Below are positions 1-7,139 of a stretch of DNA of 25,774 nt, one piece after another. The DNA comes from JACRPI01 sp964385055. GTDB lineage: Archaea; Nanobdellota; Nanobdellia; Woesearchaeales; DSVV01. The stretch spans positions 1 through 25,774 of the forward strand of contig CAYLMH010000019.1 in the NCBI GenBank assembly GCA_964385055.1. Direction: 5' to 3'. The notes beneath the pieces were generated by a model, which was given only the letters and a program-made list of their open reading frames with translations, was not told the origin of the DNA and ran no database searches. Position numbers and translations under genes: made by a program. The stretch's first letter is position 1. Each line of letters begins with the position of its first letter.

Positions 1-2
1 CG

Positions 3-185
3 TTTAACAAAATTCTGCAGAATGCAGGACGATGTATTCGAAGCGAAACAGATCGCGGGGTTATTGTCTTTATGGACGAGCGCTATGGCTGGCCGATGTA
101 CAGCAGATGTTTTCCAGAAGATTTGCATGTCGAAATGAGCACAGAGCCAGAAGTGGATATACAATTATTTTTTTTTTTTTTTTAA
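3..185 (+). CDS. XPD/Rad3-type DNA helicase, C-terminal fragment
   Basis: The reading frame is open from the left edge, so this is only the last 60 residues of a longer gene. It reads FNKILQNAGRCIRSETDRGV and continues to VIVFMDERY. This matches helicase motif VI and the strand after it in the XPD/Rad3/DinG branch of superfamily 2 (Q-x-x-GR-x-IR, then D-x-G, then D-x-R). In that family the arginines of motif VI contact ATP, and the enzymes unwind DNA 5' to 3' in repair, usually with an iron-sulfur cluster domain that would lie outside this window. After the motif come WPMYSRCFPEDL and a short acidic tail. The gene ends in a run of 16 T that encodes terminal phenylalanines and the first base of the stop codon. 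It converges on the PAP2-type gene with no gap. The motif VI call is firm; the exact subfamily is not. Confidence 0.8.
   Translation, partial: FNKILQNAGRCIRSETDRGVIVFMDERYGWPMYSRCFPEDLHVEMSTEPEVDIQLFFFFF
168..183 (+). terminator. T-run transcription terminator inside the helicase gene end
   Basis: Sixteen consecutive T occupy the last codons of the helicase gene and the first base of its TAA. Archaeal RNA polymerase stops at T-runs without needing a hairpin, so this probably ends the plus-strand transcript. The minus-strand gene stops at the next base, 186. Confidence 0.6.
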
Positions 186-641
186 TTAAATCAACCAATA
201 CACAACAATCGCAGAAGCAATTCCAATCAATGTGCCAACAAAAACTTCTATAGGCTGATGTCCTAATGATTGATGCATCTTACGAGAAATAGCAATGTGA
301 AATTTTGTTTTTAAGACATTGATAACGTTTGTAAGCACTTTGCTTTCTTCGCCAACTGTTCGACGAACACCTACTGCGTCGCGAATAACAATCGCGGCAA
401 AAACAAAGGAAACAAAAAATAATGGGCTAAACCCTTCGGTAAGAAGCAAAATCACGACAAGCGAAACAACAATTGCAGCGTGTGCGCTGGGCATATTTCC
501 CGTTACGAACAAATCTTGCCAGATAAATTTCTGTCCTTGTTTGAACACGAGAAGTACTATTTTAACTCCTTGCGCTGCAATAACTGCAACCATAATTGCC
601 CAGAAAACAGGGCTTGCAAAGAGATCGTAGATATTTATCAT
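186..641 (-). CDS. YuiD-type divergent PAP2 family membrane protein (DUF212)
   Basis: The 151-residue protein has about four hydrophobic segments (roughly 10-33, 54-69, 71-87 and 133-150). It carries the divergent PAP2 signature: TGNMPSAHAA at 47-56, RDAVGVRR at 87-94 and GHQPIEVFVG at 127-136. These correspond to the G-M-P-S-[SA]-H, R-D-A-x-G-x-R and H-x-P-x-E-V-x-x-G motifs of the DUF212 group, which is related to acid phosphatases and vanadium haloperoxidases. The family is probably a membrane phosphatase acting on lipid phosphates, but its substrate is not established. The length matches typical members (about 140-160). The ATG lies one base after the TAA of the surface-protein gene upstream (TAA-A-ATG), so the two are probably cotranscribed and translationally coupled. 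Confidence 0.85.
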   Translation of the reverse strand: MINIYDLFASPVFWAIMVAVIAAQGVKIVLLVFKQGQKFIWQDLFVTGNMPSAHAAIVVSLVVILLLTEGFSPLFFVSFVFAAIVIRDAVGVRRTVGEESKVLTNVINVLKTKFHIAISRKMHQSLGHQPIEVFVGTLIGIASAIVVYWLI

Positions 642-642
642 T

Positions 643-1851
643 TTATCCGAGCATCACCAATGCAGTGATGACGTCTTTTCCTCCGCTGTTTTCTTCCATT
701 GCCTTGCCGATGATTGCGCCTGCGCATAATTCATAATCTGTGCATGCCATAGCGTAGCCAGGAGTCGATGATGTGGTGAGTAAATCTCCTAAGTGAACAG
801 TTCCAATTACTTTTGTAGGAACAACACCAGAGAGTGCAACAGGAACACCTTCTGAAAGACCCATAGTGATAGTAGGTTCGGTGGAAATAATTCCTGCAGC
901 AAGTTTGTCGTAAGGAGTTGTTGTTTTTCTCACATGATTTGCTGAAGTAGGATCGAGAACAACAACATCTCCTGGTTCAAGATTTTCTCCAATAAAGTGT
1001 TCTGCGATGTCACAGCCAGAACAACTGCCGACAGTAAGTCTTCCTTCAACTTTTGCTGCGTCAGGTGTCCAAAGCCCATAATCCTCGCACGCCATATATC
1101 CTAGTTTTCCTGAATCAGTGTTATACCCTTGAACAGCACAATGAGTGTTTCCAGTTCCATCAGTGACCCCATAAACTCCTACAGAATCTCCAGTAAAGTA
1201 TCCTCCTATAGAATTGCTTGTCGCACGAACACCATAACTGTCTCCCACGGCATATACTCCATAAGTATCACCGACAAACTTTCCTCCAGTACTATCAGAA
1301 CTTGCAACATAAACACCATAAGTATCGGCAGACGGAACATACAACCCATAATCAGCTCCACTTGTGTAGAAACCATAGTTGGTAGAATATGCTTTCACAC
1401 CAATGCCACTTCCAGAAGAATCATACCCATAGACAGCAGGTGCGCCTCCTGACGCTACACCATAAATTCCAGCATCACTTGTTGATGTAGAGGTAGTTTT
1501 TCCATACGTTCCAGTTCCATCTGTGGAGTAACCATAAACTCCGTAGCCATCTTCAGCGTTTCCAAAAACTGCAGTTCCTGATGCAGTGTTTCTAGAGTAC
1601 AACCCATAACTGTTTCCTGTAGAAATATATAAGGGGATATCATTTCCTCCTTCAGTAATATAAAGAGAAGCAGGCGAAGAGAGTCCAGGATCACTCTCTG
1701 TTCCAATAACAACGTTAGCCTCGTTAGAAAAATAATATTCTCCATCAGCGAAAACGCCAGGGCTGACATCAGCAGCAGTTTGCGTGTATGACGCGGCGGT
1801 TATAGAAGGAAGAAAGAATAATAATGCAAAAATAAATAGTAATTTTTTCAT
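643..1851 (-). CDS. Secreted repeat-rich surface protein with tail-fibre-like C-terminal domain
   Basis: The 402-residue protein begins with a clear signal peptide (MKK, then hydrophobic to about residue 18, ending ITAA). Residues about 75-235 hold many short units centred on YG[VL]Y, such as GDSYGVRA, GDTYGVYA and GADYGLYV, spaced 9-20 residues apart, as expected for a beta-helix or beta-prism fold. From about residue 270 a different domain follows: CSGCDIAEHF, EPGDVVVLD, AGIIST, GVPVALSGVVP, GDLLTTS, PGYAM and IIGKAME. That string resembles C-terminal domains of phage tail-fibre or peptidase G2-like surface proteins that are common in candidate-phylum genomes; this is family resemblance recalled, not a search result. 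A GAGGTG ribosome site lies 6 bases before the ATG and a TATA-like ATATAAATA about 45 bases upstream. The PAP2 gene follows. The likely role is cell-surface structure or adhesion, by inference. Confidence 0.75.
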   Translation of the reverse strand: MKKLLFIFALLFFLPSITAASYTQTAADVSPGVFADGEYYFSNEANVVIGTESDPGLSSPASLYITEGGNDIPLYISTGNSYGLYSRNTASGTAVFGNAEDGYGVYGYSTDGTGTYGKTTSTSTSDAGIYGVASGGAPAVYGYDSSGSGIGVKAYSTNYGFYTSGADYGLYVPSADTYGVYVASSDSTGGKFVGDTYGVYAVGDSYGVRATSNSIGGYFTGDSVGVYGVTDGTGNTHCAVQGYNTDSGKLGYMACEDYGLWTPDAAKVEGRLTVGSCSGCDIAEHFIGENLEPGDVVVLDPTSANHVRKTTTPYDKLAAGIISTEPTITMGLSEGVPVALSGVVPTKVIGTVHLGDLLTTSSTPGYAMACTDYELCAGAIIGKAMEENSGGKDVITALVMLG

Positions 1852-1945
1852 GAAAACACCTCTTTTTGATTTTTCTTAGTTTTCCTGTATTTATATGTTA
1901 CGTCTTTCCCAAAACTTTAAATAGCTCTTTCTCTGAGAAAAAGGC

Positions 1946-3394
1946 ATGCGCAAAGGAATAGCAAAGCAGCATAAGGAGATAGTGGACTACATTGTTCGCC
2001 AGCGAAAGGCAGGGCATCCTGATGGAAAAATAAGAACAAGGATGGAAATCCATGGTCATACTCCTGAAAATCTGAATCTGTATTTCCAGCTTGCCGACGA
2101 GCATCTGCAGTCAAGCAAAGTGATGCAATCTGTATTTTCTTTTCTTCTTGTTGCTCTTGTTCTTGGCGCGCTTGTGGTGACCGCGCAGCAGACAGGCATG
2201 ACTGCGGCTGTTGCGACAACATTGACAGGTGCGCCAACGTGGAGTTGGAGCTGGAGTGGTTTTGGCGGAGGTTATGACTGTGGCGACGATTATCCTGCTG
2301 ACGCTGATGATGTCATGGATTTGTCTGATTGTGTTTCTGATACAAGTACAACAGAAGATTACCTTTTTTGTTATGTGAATAATTCAGTAACTTCTGATGA
2401 AATATCTCCTGATGGTTCGAATGATGATTGGTATTCGACGAATGTTGGAGAAGATGTTTCCGCTGTTTCGTCTATTGATACTGTTGCGTTGTTAGAGAGT
2501 GCGTATATACTTCCATGGTCTGCTGCGACAGAAAGTTATGACAATGTGGATTGTTTCAGTTGGGATCATGGTGCGACTCGTACAGAAGATTGGCATCAGT
2601 GTAATGCGAGCGATACAACGCCACCAAATCTTGTATTTTATTATACAGATGCGGCAGATGGTTCGAATGTTTCTTATGGCGGAGTTTCTACAGAATTATC
2701 GTTGAATAGTTCGTATTATTTGTGTTATGATGAGTTAGAGTGTACGACAGAGACCTCTGCGTGTTCAGCAGGTTCATATTGTGTTGGACGATTGGATTCA
2801 GAAACAGGCAGTAGTTGGTATCCATGCGATACAACGTTAGATGCAGATTATTATCGATGTTGTACTGGTGGCTGTGATGCGAAGGAGATGATGTGTGGGG
2901 AGTATGTTGGTTCTGATACACGTTCAGCAGTAGAATTTGATGAGTGTTCTTCGGATGGAACTTCAGGATGTTGTAGTGCAGCAACAGATTGTGTCTATGA
3001 TGGAGAATGTTATAGTGAAGATGAAACTATTACACATGAAGAGATTACCTTAGGCGTGTGTGGCGGAAGTGGTCCTTGTATAGAAGGAAGTGTAGAGACA
3101 TATACTTTTGTTTGTTCTGATGAGCATTGGTGTCCAGAAGGGTTTGAGTATGATGCAGATGATTTGATATGTATTCCTTCACAAGCAGCGTGTTACGATG
3201 CAAGCGATAGTGCGTATTGTAATTACATATTTGGTACAGATGATACAGAGGATTGGGAAGCAGATACAGAAGGATCTTATGGGTGTGTCGACCCAAGTTC
3301 AACAGGCTTAGGTTATTACAATACTTCATGCATCTACTCAGGAACCTACGGGGGAGTAGATTACTACTTCTATCAGGATATTACATGGTACTAA
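1946..3394 (+). CDS. Membrane-anchored Cys/Asp-rich surface protein with N-terminal helical module
   Basis: The 482-residue protein starts with a charged cytoplasmic helical module (residues 12-48: IVDYIVRQRKAGHP, then GKIRTRMEIHGHTP). This is followed by one transmembrane segment (about 61-82) and a long acidic, Cys-rich exterior region. The ectodomain begins with WSWSWSGFGGG and contains about 30 cysteines in motifs such as CC-x4-DCVYDGECY and YRCCTGGCD, which suggests disulfide-stabilised modules. The N-terminal module matches the duplicated repeat in the membrane protein at 21760. The motif C-V-x-D-G-x-C-Y is common in secreted archaeal proteins of DPANN type (recalled). The ATG is supported by a TATA-like ACTTTAAATAG about 30 bases upstream, consistent with a leaderless mRNA. 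A small helical protein follows after 15 bases. Function unknown; surface exposure is inferred. Confidence 0.75.
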   Translation: MRKGIAKQHKEIVDYIVRQRKAGHPDGKIRTRMEIHGHTPENLNLYFQLADEHLQSSKVMQSVFSFLLVALVLGALVVTAQQTGMTAAVATTLTGAPTWSWSWSGFGGGYDCGDDYPADADDVMDLSDCVSDTSTTEDYLFCYVNNSVTSDEISPDGSNDDWYSTNVGEDVSAVSSIDTVALLESAYILPWSAATESYDNVDCFSWDHGATRTEDWHQCNASDTTPPNLVFYYTDAADGSNVSYGGVSTELSLNSSYYLCYDELECTTETSACSAGSYCVGRLDSETGSSWYPCDTTLDADYYRCCTGGCDAKEMMCGEYVGSDTRSAVEFDECSSDGTSGCCSAATDCVYDGECYSEDETITHEEITLGVCGGSGPCIEGSVETYTFVCSDEHWCPEGFEYDADDLICIPSQAACYDASDSAYCNYIFGTDDTEDWEADTEGSYGCVDPSSTGLGYYNTSCIYSGTYGGVDYYFYQDITWY

Positions 3395-3409
3395 AAGAGG
3401 CGTTATTGT

Positions 3410-3748
3410 ATGTTTAAACAATCATGGACGATAGAGAAGATACAACTATTAGCAGAGATCTACAAAGAAAAAGCAAAACAAAATCCTAAACGTAAGAAAG
3501 AATTTGAGGAGAAAGCAATAGCACTAAAGATGTTGGCTAAAATCCTGAAACAAATTCCAGAAAACAGAAGATCCATGGGATTCTTAGCAGAATTTCTAAC
3601 GCAAGTAAATGAAGAAGTAAATCCTTCGAAGAAATGGTTTTCTTTCTCTAATAATAAAAGTTCGATTCCTATTTCAGCTTTTACTGAGAAGATAACTCTG
3701 TTCCAGCAATTTAAAGAACAATTAGAAGCACAGATAGCAGCAAAATAA
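3410..3748 (+). CDS. Small helical hypothetical protein
   Basis: I do not recognise this 112-residue protein. It is rich in Lys, Glu and Ala and lacks cysteines, signal peptide and membrane segments. Residues about 8-50 and 92-111 are predicted helix and could form a helical hairpin or coiled coil (EIYKEKAKQNPKRKKEF, then EKAIALKMLAKILKQIP). The middle (about 70-88) is Ser/Asn rich. It lies 15 bases after the Cys-rich membrane protein and is probably in its operon, so a cytoplasmic partner is possible. Its stop codon abuts that of the convergent gene (3748/3749). Confidence 0.65.
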   Translation: MFKQSWTIEKIQLLAEIYKEKAKQNPKRKKEFEEKAIALKMLAKILKQIPENRRSMGFLAEFLTQVNEEVNPSKKWFSFSNNKSSIPISAFTEKITLFQQFKEQLEAQIAAK

Positions 3749-4960
3749 TCAGTTTACTTTATCCAACTGCTTTGCGGTAACGTTACTATTCTCAAGAATG
3801 TAGGCTAACGCAACTTTTCTTGTTGGTGCTTGATACGCGTCAAAATACAATTGAACATACGCTTCAAGCGCTTTTTCTCCAGAAAGTGTTTGCGCGTTTT
3901 GCAGTGCGATAACATCCCACAATCCGCCACCTTGATTGGTAAGATCATAAACCTCTTGAGGAATTGCCTGAAGAACGCCGCGAATAACTTCTTTGTCAGA
4001 AATACTTTCTTTAGGGTCTCCTTTAATATTGTTGCTTGCGACTTCATCTCGTGCGACATCTTCTCTCATAAACGCAAACTCTAAAGGAGGAGAAGCTAAG
4101 AGGACAGCTCCTTTATTTGTTGTTAATGTGAAACGAACACCTGCTGTTGCAGTTTTTCTTGTTGTCTCTTCAGTATAAGTAAATGGTGCAGTCATGGTAT
4201 CTGATGTAAACATAGAAGTTGCTTGTAGTTCTTCTTGTGCCGCTTGGCAATCATGGCTTGCTGCGTCTGCGGCACTTACTCTTGAAGAAGCATCTACTGT
4301 TTTTGCGAGACCAAACGCAATACCAAGAAGATCAGTACCTCCACTTGAGCTTGCTGCGTTGATTGCTCCTGCGAATCCGTTAAATCCTTGAACACCTGCT
4401 CCTCGCGCAGCGTCTCTTCGCGCGAAATAATCTGCGCACTCTATGTCAACAGTCTGTTGCAGTGCTGCGTATTCTCCATTGAATGTTTTCATTGTTCCCG
4501 TTGGAACAAGAATAGTATATCGTTGTGACTTTACTTTTTCATCAACTTCTATTGTTCGCACATCAACAGTAAGCGTGTATGCTCCAGTAGAAGGAACTAC
4601 TTCTATTCCAGGTTTGTATCCTTTATCAAGAAGTGCGTACTGAAGATATTCTCCTCTCCCACTTTGTGTTTGATCAGTGACACGAATGTTCATTTGATAG
4701 GTATCTATATAATCTTGAAGTGCAGCAGTTGTTGCAGTTAGTCGTGGTTTAAGTTCATCACGAAAAGCAGTTCCTGCAATTTCTTGTGCTTCTAAAAGTT
4801 GGAGAAGCGCATTTCCGGGAAGATTTCGAGAAGAATAAGCATCCGCTGCTTTGATTTTTTCTTTTACTGCTAACATTTCTTGAACAGAAAGTGTTGGTTC
4901 GGCAGCATACGCTGCTGTTGCAATTGTTGCCCCAATAAGTAGCGAATATGCTGATCTCAT
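3749..4960 (-). CDS. Exported protein of unknown function
   Basis: The 403-residue protein has a signal peptide (MRSAYSLLIGATIATAAYAA, cleavage likely after AYA or YAA). Residues 25-95 are helical and resemble a TPR-like pair. Residues about 96-250 are mixed and include VTDQTQSGRGEYLQYALLDKG, a strand region ending in YTLTVDVRTIEVDE, and a small-residue stretch (GFNGFAGAINAASSSGG). The C-terminal half has beta-strand patterns (GVRFTLTTNKGAVLL) followed by a helical end. Only two cysteines are present, at ECADYF and DCQAAQ. I do not recognise the family. The overall layout resembles exported lipoprotein-assembly or trafficking proteins of bacteria, but I cannot support a name. The start is fixed by a TATATAAAC box 23-31 bases upstream. 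It is divergent from the lipobox protein at 5026, and the two share the promoter region, so a joint role in the envelope is plausible. Confidence 0.65.
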   Translation of the reverse strand: MRSAYSLLIGATIATAAYAAEPTLSVQEMLAVKEKIKAADAYSSRNLPGNALLQLLEAQEIAGTAFRDELKPRLTATTAALQDYIDTYQMNIRVTDQTQSGRGEYLQYALLDKGYKPGIEVVPSTGAYTLTVDVRTIEVDEKVKSQRYTILVPTGTMKTFNGEYAALQQTVDIECADYFARRDAARGAGVQGFNGFAGAINAASSSGGTDLLGIAFGLAKTVDASSRVSAADAASHDCQAAQEELQATSMFTSDTMTAPFTYTEETTRKTATAGVRFTLTTNKGAVLLASPPLEFAFMREDVARDEVASNNIKGDPKESISDKEVIRGVLQAIPQEVYDLTNQGGGLWDVIALQNAQTLSGEKALEAYVQLYFDAYQAPTRKVALAYILENSNVTAKQLDKVN

Positions 4961-4973
4961 AAAATCAAAGAAA

Positions 4974-4995
4974 CATTTATAAGTTTATATAGTTT
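4974..4995. promoter_or_regulatory. Bidirectional TATA region for the divergent exported-protein genes
   Basis: The stretch CATTTATAAGTTTATATAG carries TATA-like boxes readable on both strands. On the minus strand TATATAAAC sits 23-31 bases before the ATG at 4960. On the plus strand TTTATATAG sits about 26 bases before position 5014, just before the starts at 5017 (GTG) and 5026 (ATG). Confidence 0.6.
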
Positions 4996-5025
4996 TCTCC
5001 CTGAATAGTAATAATTGTGAGACCA

Positions 5026-5979
5026 ATGTTAGAAAATAAAGTATCAAGAGTAACAGCAACACTTGTTGCGGCAACCATGTTCAATGGATGTATTGCGCCG
5101 CAAACCTATTCTTGGAAGATGGAGTCTGTAGTGAGTACCGCGTATAAAGAAGTAGGAGAAGAAACCAAAGCGGAAACTCGGTACAAAGTAAGTCATTCTA
5201 TCTCTGATAGTGGGACTCTTTCTATAAATGTAAAGAAGCAAGATTATGAAGTAGAATATGATGTTTTACAACCCATACAAACACAACGACAAAGACAGTA
5301 TGCGTATGGAAAGAGTAAAGTTGTTGCAGCTGTTACAGAAATCGGTTTAGGATCATTAGCTGTGGCGACAGTAATTGGTTTGACTACTCAAGAACCGCAT
5401 TGTAGCCCATATAACCCTGATTTTTGTCCTAGTACACGTCCACACGACTCAACATATGTTTTTCTTGCAACAGGAATGTTAGCAACAGGTATTGGAGGAT
5501 TTAGCTATTTTAGTAACCCAAAAAAAACACGCCCCACAAGAAATTATCAAACAGTAGAAGTAGAACTTGATAAAAGAGAAACGAAACAAACAGGAGAGCA
5601 TATACTTGATATTATCCCTGCAATTAGCGCTCCACTGGAAATAGCTTCTTCATATTTTACAATTGGTGAAACAGGACATACTCTCACAACTAAAACAAAT
5701 GTCATGGGAAATGTAACAGTGCAACTTTATCCCTCTTCTCCTAATTTTGCTTTTACTCTTGATAAGATTGCAGATATTGATGCTGCGCAGCAATTACATG
5801 ACGCAGGGTATAAAGTTGAACGATATCTCCCTCTTCTTGAGCAAGCGGCAGTGCCTGTCTCGTATGATGTTCATGCGCAAACAAAAGCGACTGATGGAAA
5901 AAATGCAGAGGTCACAATTCCAGTCAAAGGATATGAAGTTTCTCAGAAAGCCCTGGAACAAGTTGTTATGAGTCTCTGA
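5026..5979 (+). CDS. Putative exported lipoprotein of unknown function
   Basis: The chosen ATG gives 317 residues; an in-frame GTG at 5017 would add three. The N-terminus has basic residues, then VTATLVAATMFNGC, a signal peptide ending in a lipobox-like NGC; this is an imperfect lipobox. Two hydrophobic stretches (GLGSLAVATVIGLT and FLATGMLATGIGGF) flank a short Cys-containing loop (EPHCSPYNPDFCPS), suggesting two membrane passes joined by a disulfide loop. The rest is beta-rich (VEVELDKRETKQ, TTKTNVMGNVTVQLYP). No family recognised. The 3' end overlaps the convergent regulator gene by 14 bases. It shares a promoter region with the exported protein at 3749, which suggests joint expression. 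Confidence 0.6.
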   Translation: MLENKVSRVTATLVAATMFNGCIAPQTYSWKMESVVSTAYKEVGEETKAETRYKVSHSISDSGTLSINVKKQDYEVEYDVLQPIQTQRQRQYAYGKSKVVAAVTEIGLGSLAVATVIGLTTQEPHCSPYNPDFCPSTRPHDSTYVFLATGMLATGIGGFSYFSNPKKTRPTRNYQTVEVELDKRETKQTGEHILDIIPAISAPLEIASSYFTIGETGHTLTTKTNVMGNVTVQLYPSSPNFAFTLDKIADIDAAQQLHDAGYKVERYLPLLEQAAVPVSYDVHAQTKATDGKNAEVTIPVKGYEVSQKALEQVVMSL

Positions 5980-6412
5980 TTTCCTCACATAAAAAGTTCT
6001 CACGCATAAGTTCATTCTTGACCTGCCAGAATAATATTTTCCTTGGCTTTGTTTTTCCTTCGATTTCATTAAGAAAACGATCAAGTTGCACACCATTTTC
6101 AAAAAATGCTTCCGCTAAAAAGATGTTTGGAATATCTAGCTGAAGAAGCATATTCAAATTTTCTTTTTCGGTGAGCAATTCCACATCCTTCCCGTCATAA
6201 AAATCAAAATAAAAAATAATATGGTGAGAATAACCTAACCTCAGGGTATCCAAAAGCACTGTTGCTTTTTTGATAATATCTTTTTCCTGTAGACTTTTCA
6301 AGTTTGCACGGAGCGTTTGGTCATTGATACCTGTCTCTCTATGAATTTGCGTCATAGAGAGAAAAGCATCTCTTCGTAATGCTTGCAACAATTTTTTTTG
6401 GCTATTGTTCAT
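5966..6412 (-). CDS. Lrp/AsnC-like winged-helix transcriptional regulator
   Basis: The N-terminus is a winged helix of Lrp/AsnC type: QKKLLQALRRDAFLSMTQIHRETGINDQTLRANLKSLQEKDII, with the recognition helix around NDQTLRANLKSL. It continues into the conserved link IKKATVLLDTLRLGY, then a RAM-like alpha/beta domain (HHIIFYFDFYD, IFLAEAFFENG, PRKILFWQVKNE) that would dimerise or bind a small molecule. The start at 6412 (ATG) is preferred over GTG at 6421 because GTGAG lies just upstream. The gene directly follows the LysM-like gene, so it is probably in the same operon and may repress it. A paralogue with the same layout is at 14300-14764, and both promoters carry the same palindrome. Its ligand is unknown. 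Confidence 0.75.
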   Translation of the reverse strand: MNNSQKKLLQALRRDAFLSMTQIHRETGINDQTLRANLKSLQEKDIIKKATVLLDTLRLGYSHHIIFYFDFYDGKDVELLTEKENLNMLLQLDIPNIFLAEAFFENGVQLDRFLNEIEGKTKPRKILFWQVKNELMRENFLCEEIRDS

Positions 6413-6421
6413 TGTTCTCAC

Positions 6422-6958
6422 TTAGTTTTGCGCTGCAACAACATAAACTGATTGCCCCTCTTTCAATGGAGCATCACTGACATATTTCCCATTTGCAAAA
6501 ACAACATTATATTTTGTCGCGTCTGCAAATGCATCTTTTTGGTCAGCTCGATTAAAGAGATCAGAAATGCTCTCAGCTGTCTCTCCAGACTGCGCTTCAT
6601 AGCGCAAAACTGCTTTTCCTTTACTGTTGTCCTGCACATAAACAAAATCAGATGGTTTATGTGCACCTTCTGTTTGGACAGTCTCGTCGTGCGTTACAAG
6701 ATAATCGCGGATATCCTCACTAATTTTGTAGCTTCCATAACCAATGAAAACAAGTTCTGCAAGTGTAATAGCTCCTCCAACAAAGCGTCCAATGCTTCGT
6801 AAGGTTCTCATACCTGGCGACTCTAATCTGTAAGTTTTGATAGAAACATCGTTCCCATCATTTTCTACAACCATACCTCGGACACGTTGTCCGTTGATAT
6901 ACACTTTCTTGTCGTCTACTGTGTAATACTGTTTGTTTCCATCTTCGTAATATCCCAT
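6422..6958 (-). CDS. Single-pass membrane protein with C-terminal LysM-like domain
   Basis: The 178-residue protein has an N-terminal beta-rich part (residues 1-45, including NKQYYTVDDKKVYINGQRV), a transmembrane segment at about 58-76, and an exterior C-terminus. Residues 119-174 resemble a LysM fold: RYEAQSGETAESISDLFN, then KYNVVFANG, then LKEGQSVYVV. LysM domains bind N-acetylglucosamine polymers in bacteria; in archaea without murein the ligand is unknown. The start is the ATG at 6958 because a GGAG ribosome site lies 9 bases upstream and a TATA box about 52-60 bases upstream; a TTG at 6985 would add nine residues. The Lrp-like regulator gene follows at once, and an ATTCGAAT palindrome lies just upstream of the TATA box. 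Confidence 0.7.
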   Translation of the reverse strand: MGYYEDGNKQYYTVDDKKVYINGQRVRGMVVENDGNDVSIKTYRLESPGMRTLRSIGRFVGGAITLAELVFIGYGSYKISEDIRDYLVTHDETVQTEGAHKPSDFVYVQDNSKGKAVLRYEAQSGETAESISDLFNRADQKDAFADATKYNVVFANGKYVSDAPLKEGQSVYVVAAQN

Positions 6959-7009
6959 TTTGTTCTCTCCGTTGCTGTCACGCAACAGTAGTTACTGTGA
7001 AGTAGTAAC

Positions 7010-7041
7010 TATATAAGCTTAATTCTAATATTATTCGAATA
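7010..7041 (-). promoter_or_regulatory. TATA box and TTCGAA operator upstream of the LysM/regulator operon
   Basis: Read on the minus strand, TATTCGAAT is followed two bases later by TATTAGAATTA, then seven bases on by CTTATATAG (7010-7018). The palindromic pair (7020-7041) lies directly before the TATA box, where a repressor would block TBP/TFB. Almost the same sequence precedes the paralogous regulator gene at 14764. Confidence 0.6.
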
Positions 7042-7139
7042 TTTTGGTATATTGGCTTAAAAAGAGAAGTTTGTTTATAAATGAGAGAAAGAGGTGGAGT
7101 TTGATTGTAAGAGAGCGGGATTTTTGAATGAAGAAAGAT

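Noticed and set aside
1080..1700. CRISPR-like repeat array
   Set aside because: The repeats encode YG[VL]Y protein motifs inside one gene, vary in sequence and spacing, and have no uniform spacers.
7042..7139. Short gene after the plus-strand TATA-like TTTATAAAT near 7075
   Set aside because: The only downstream ATG gives six codons before a stop, and no ribosome site is present.
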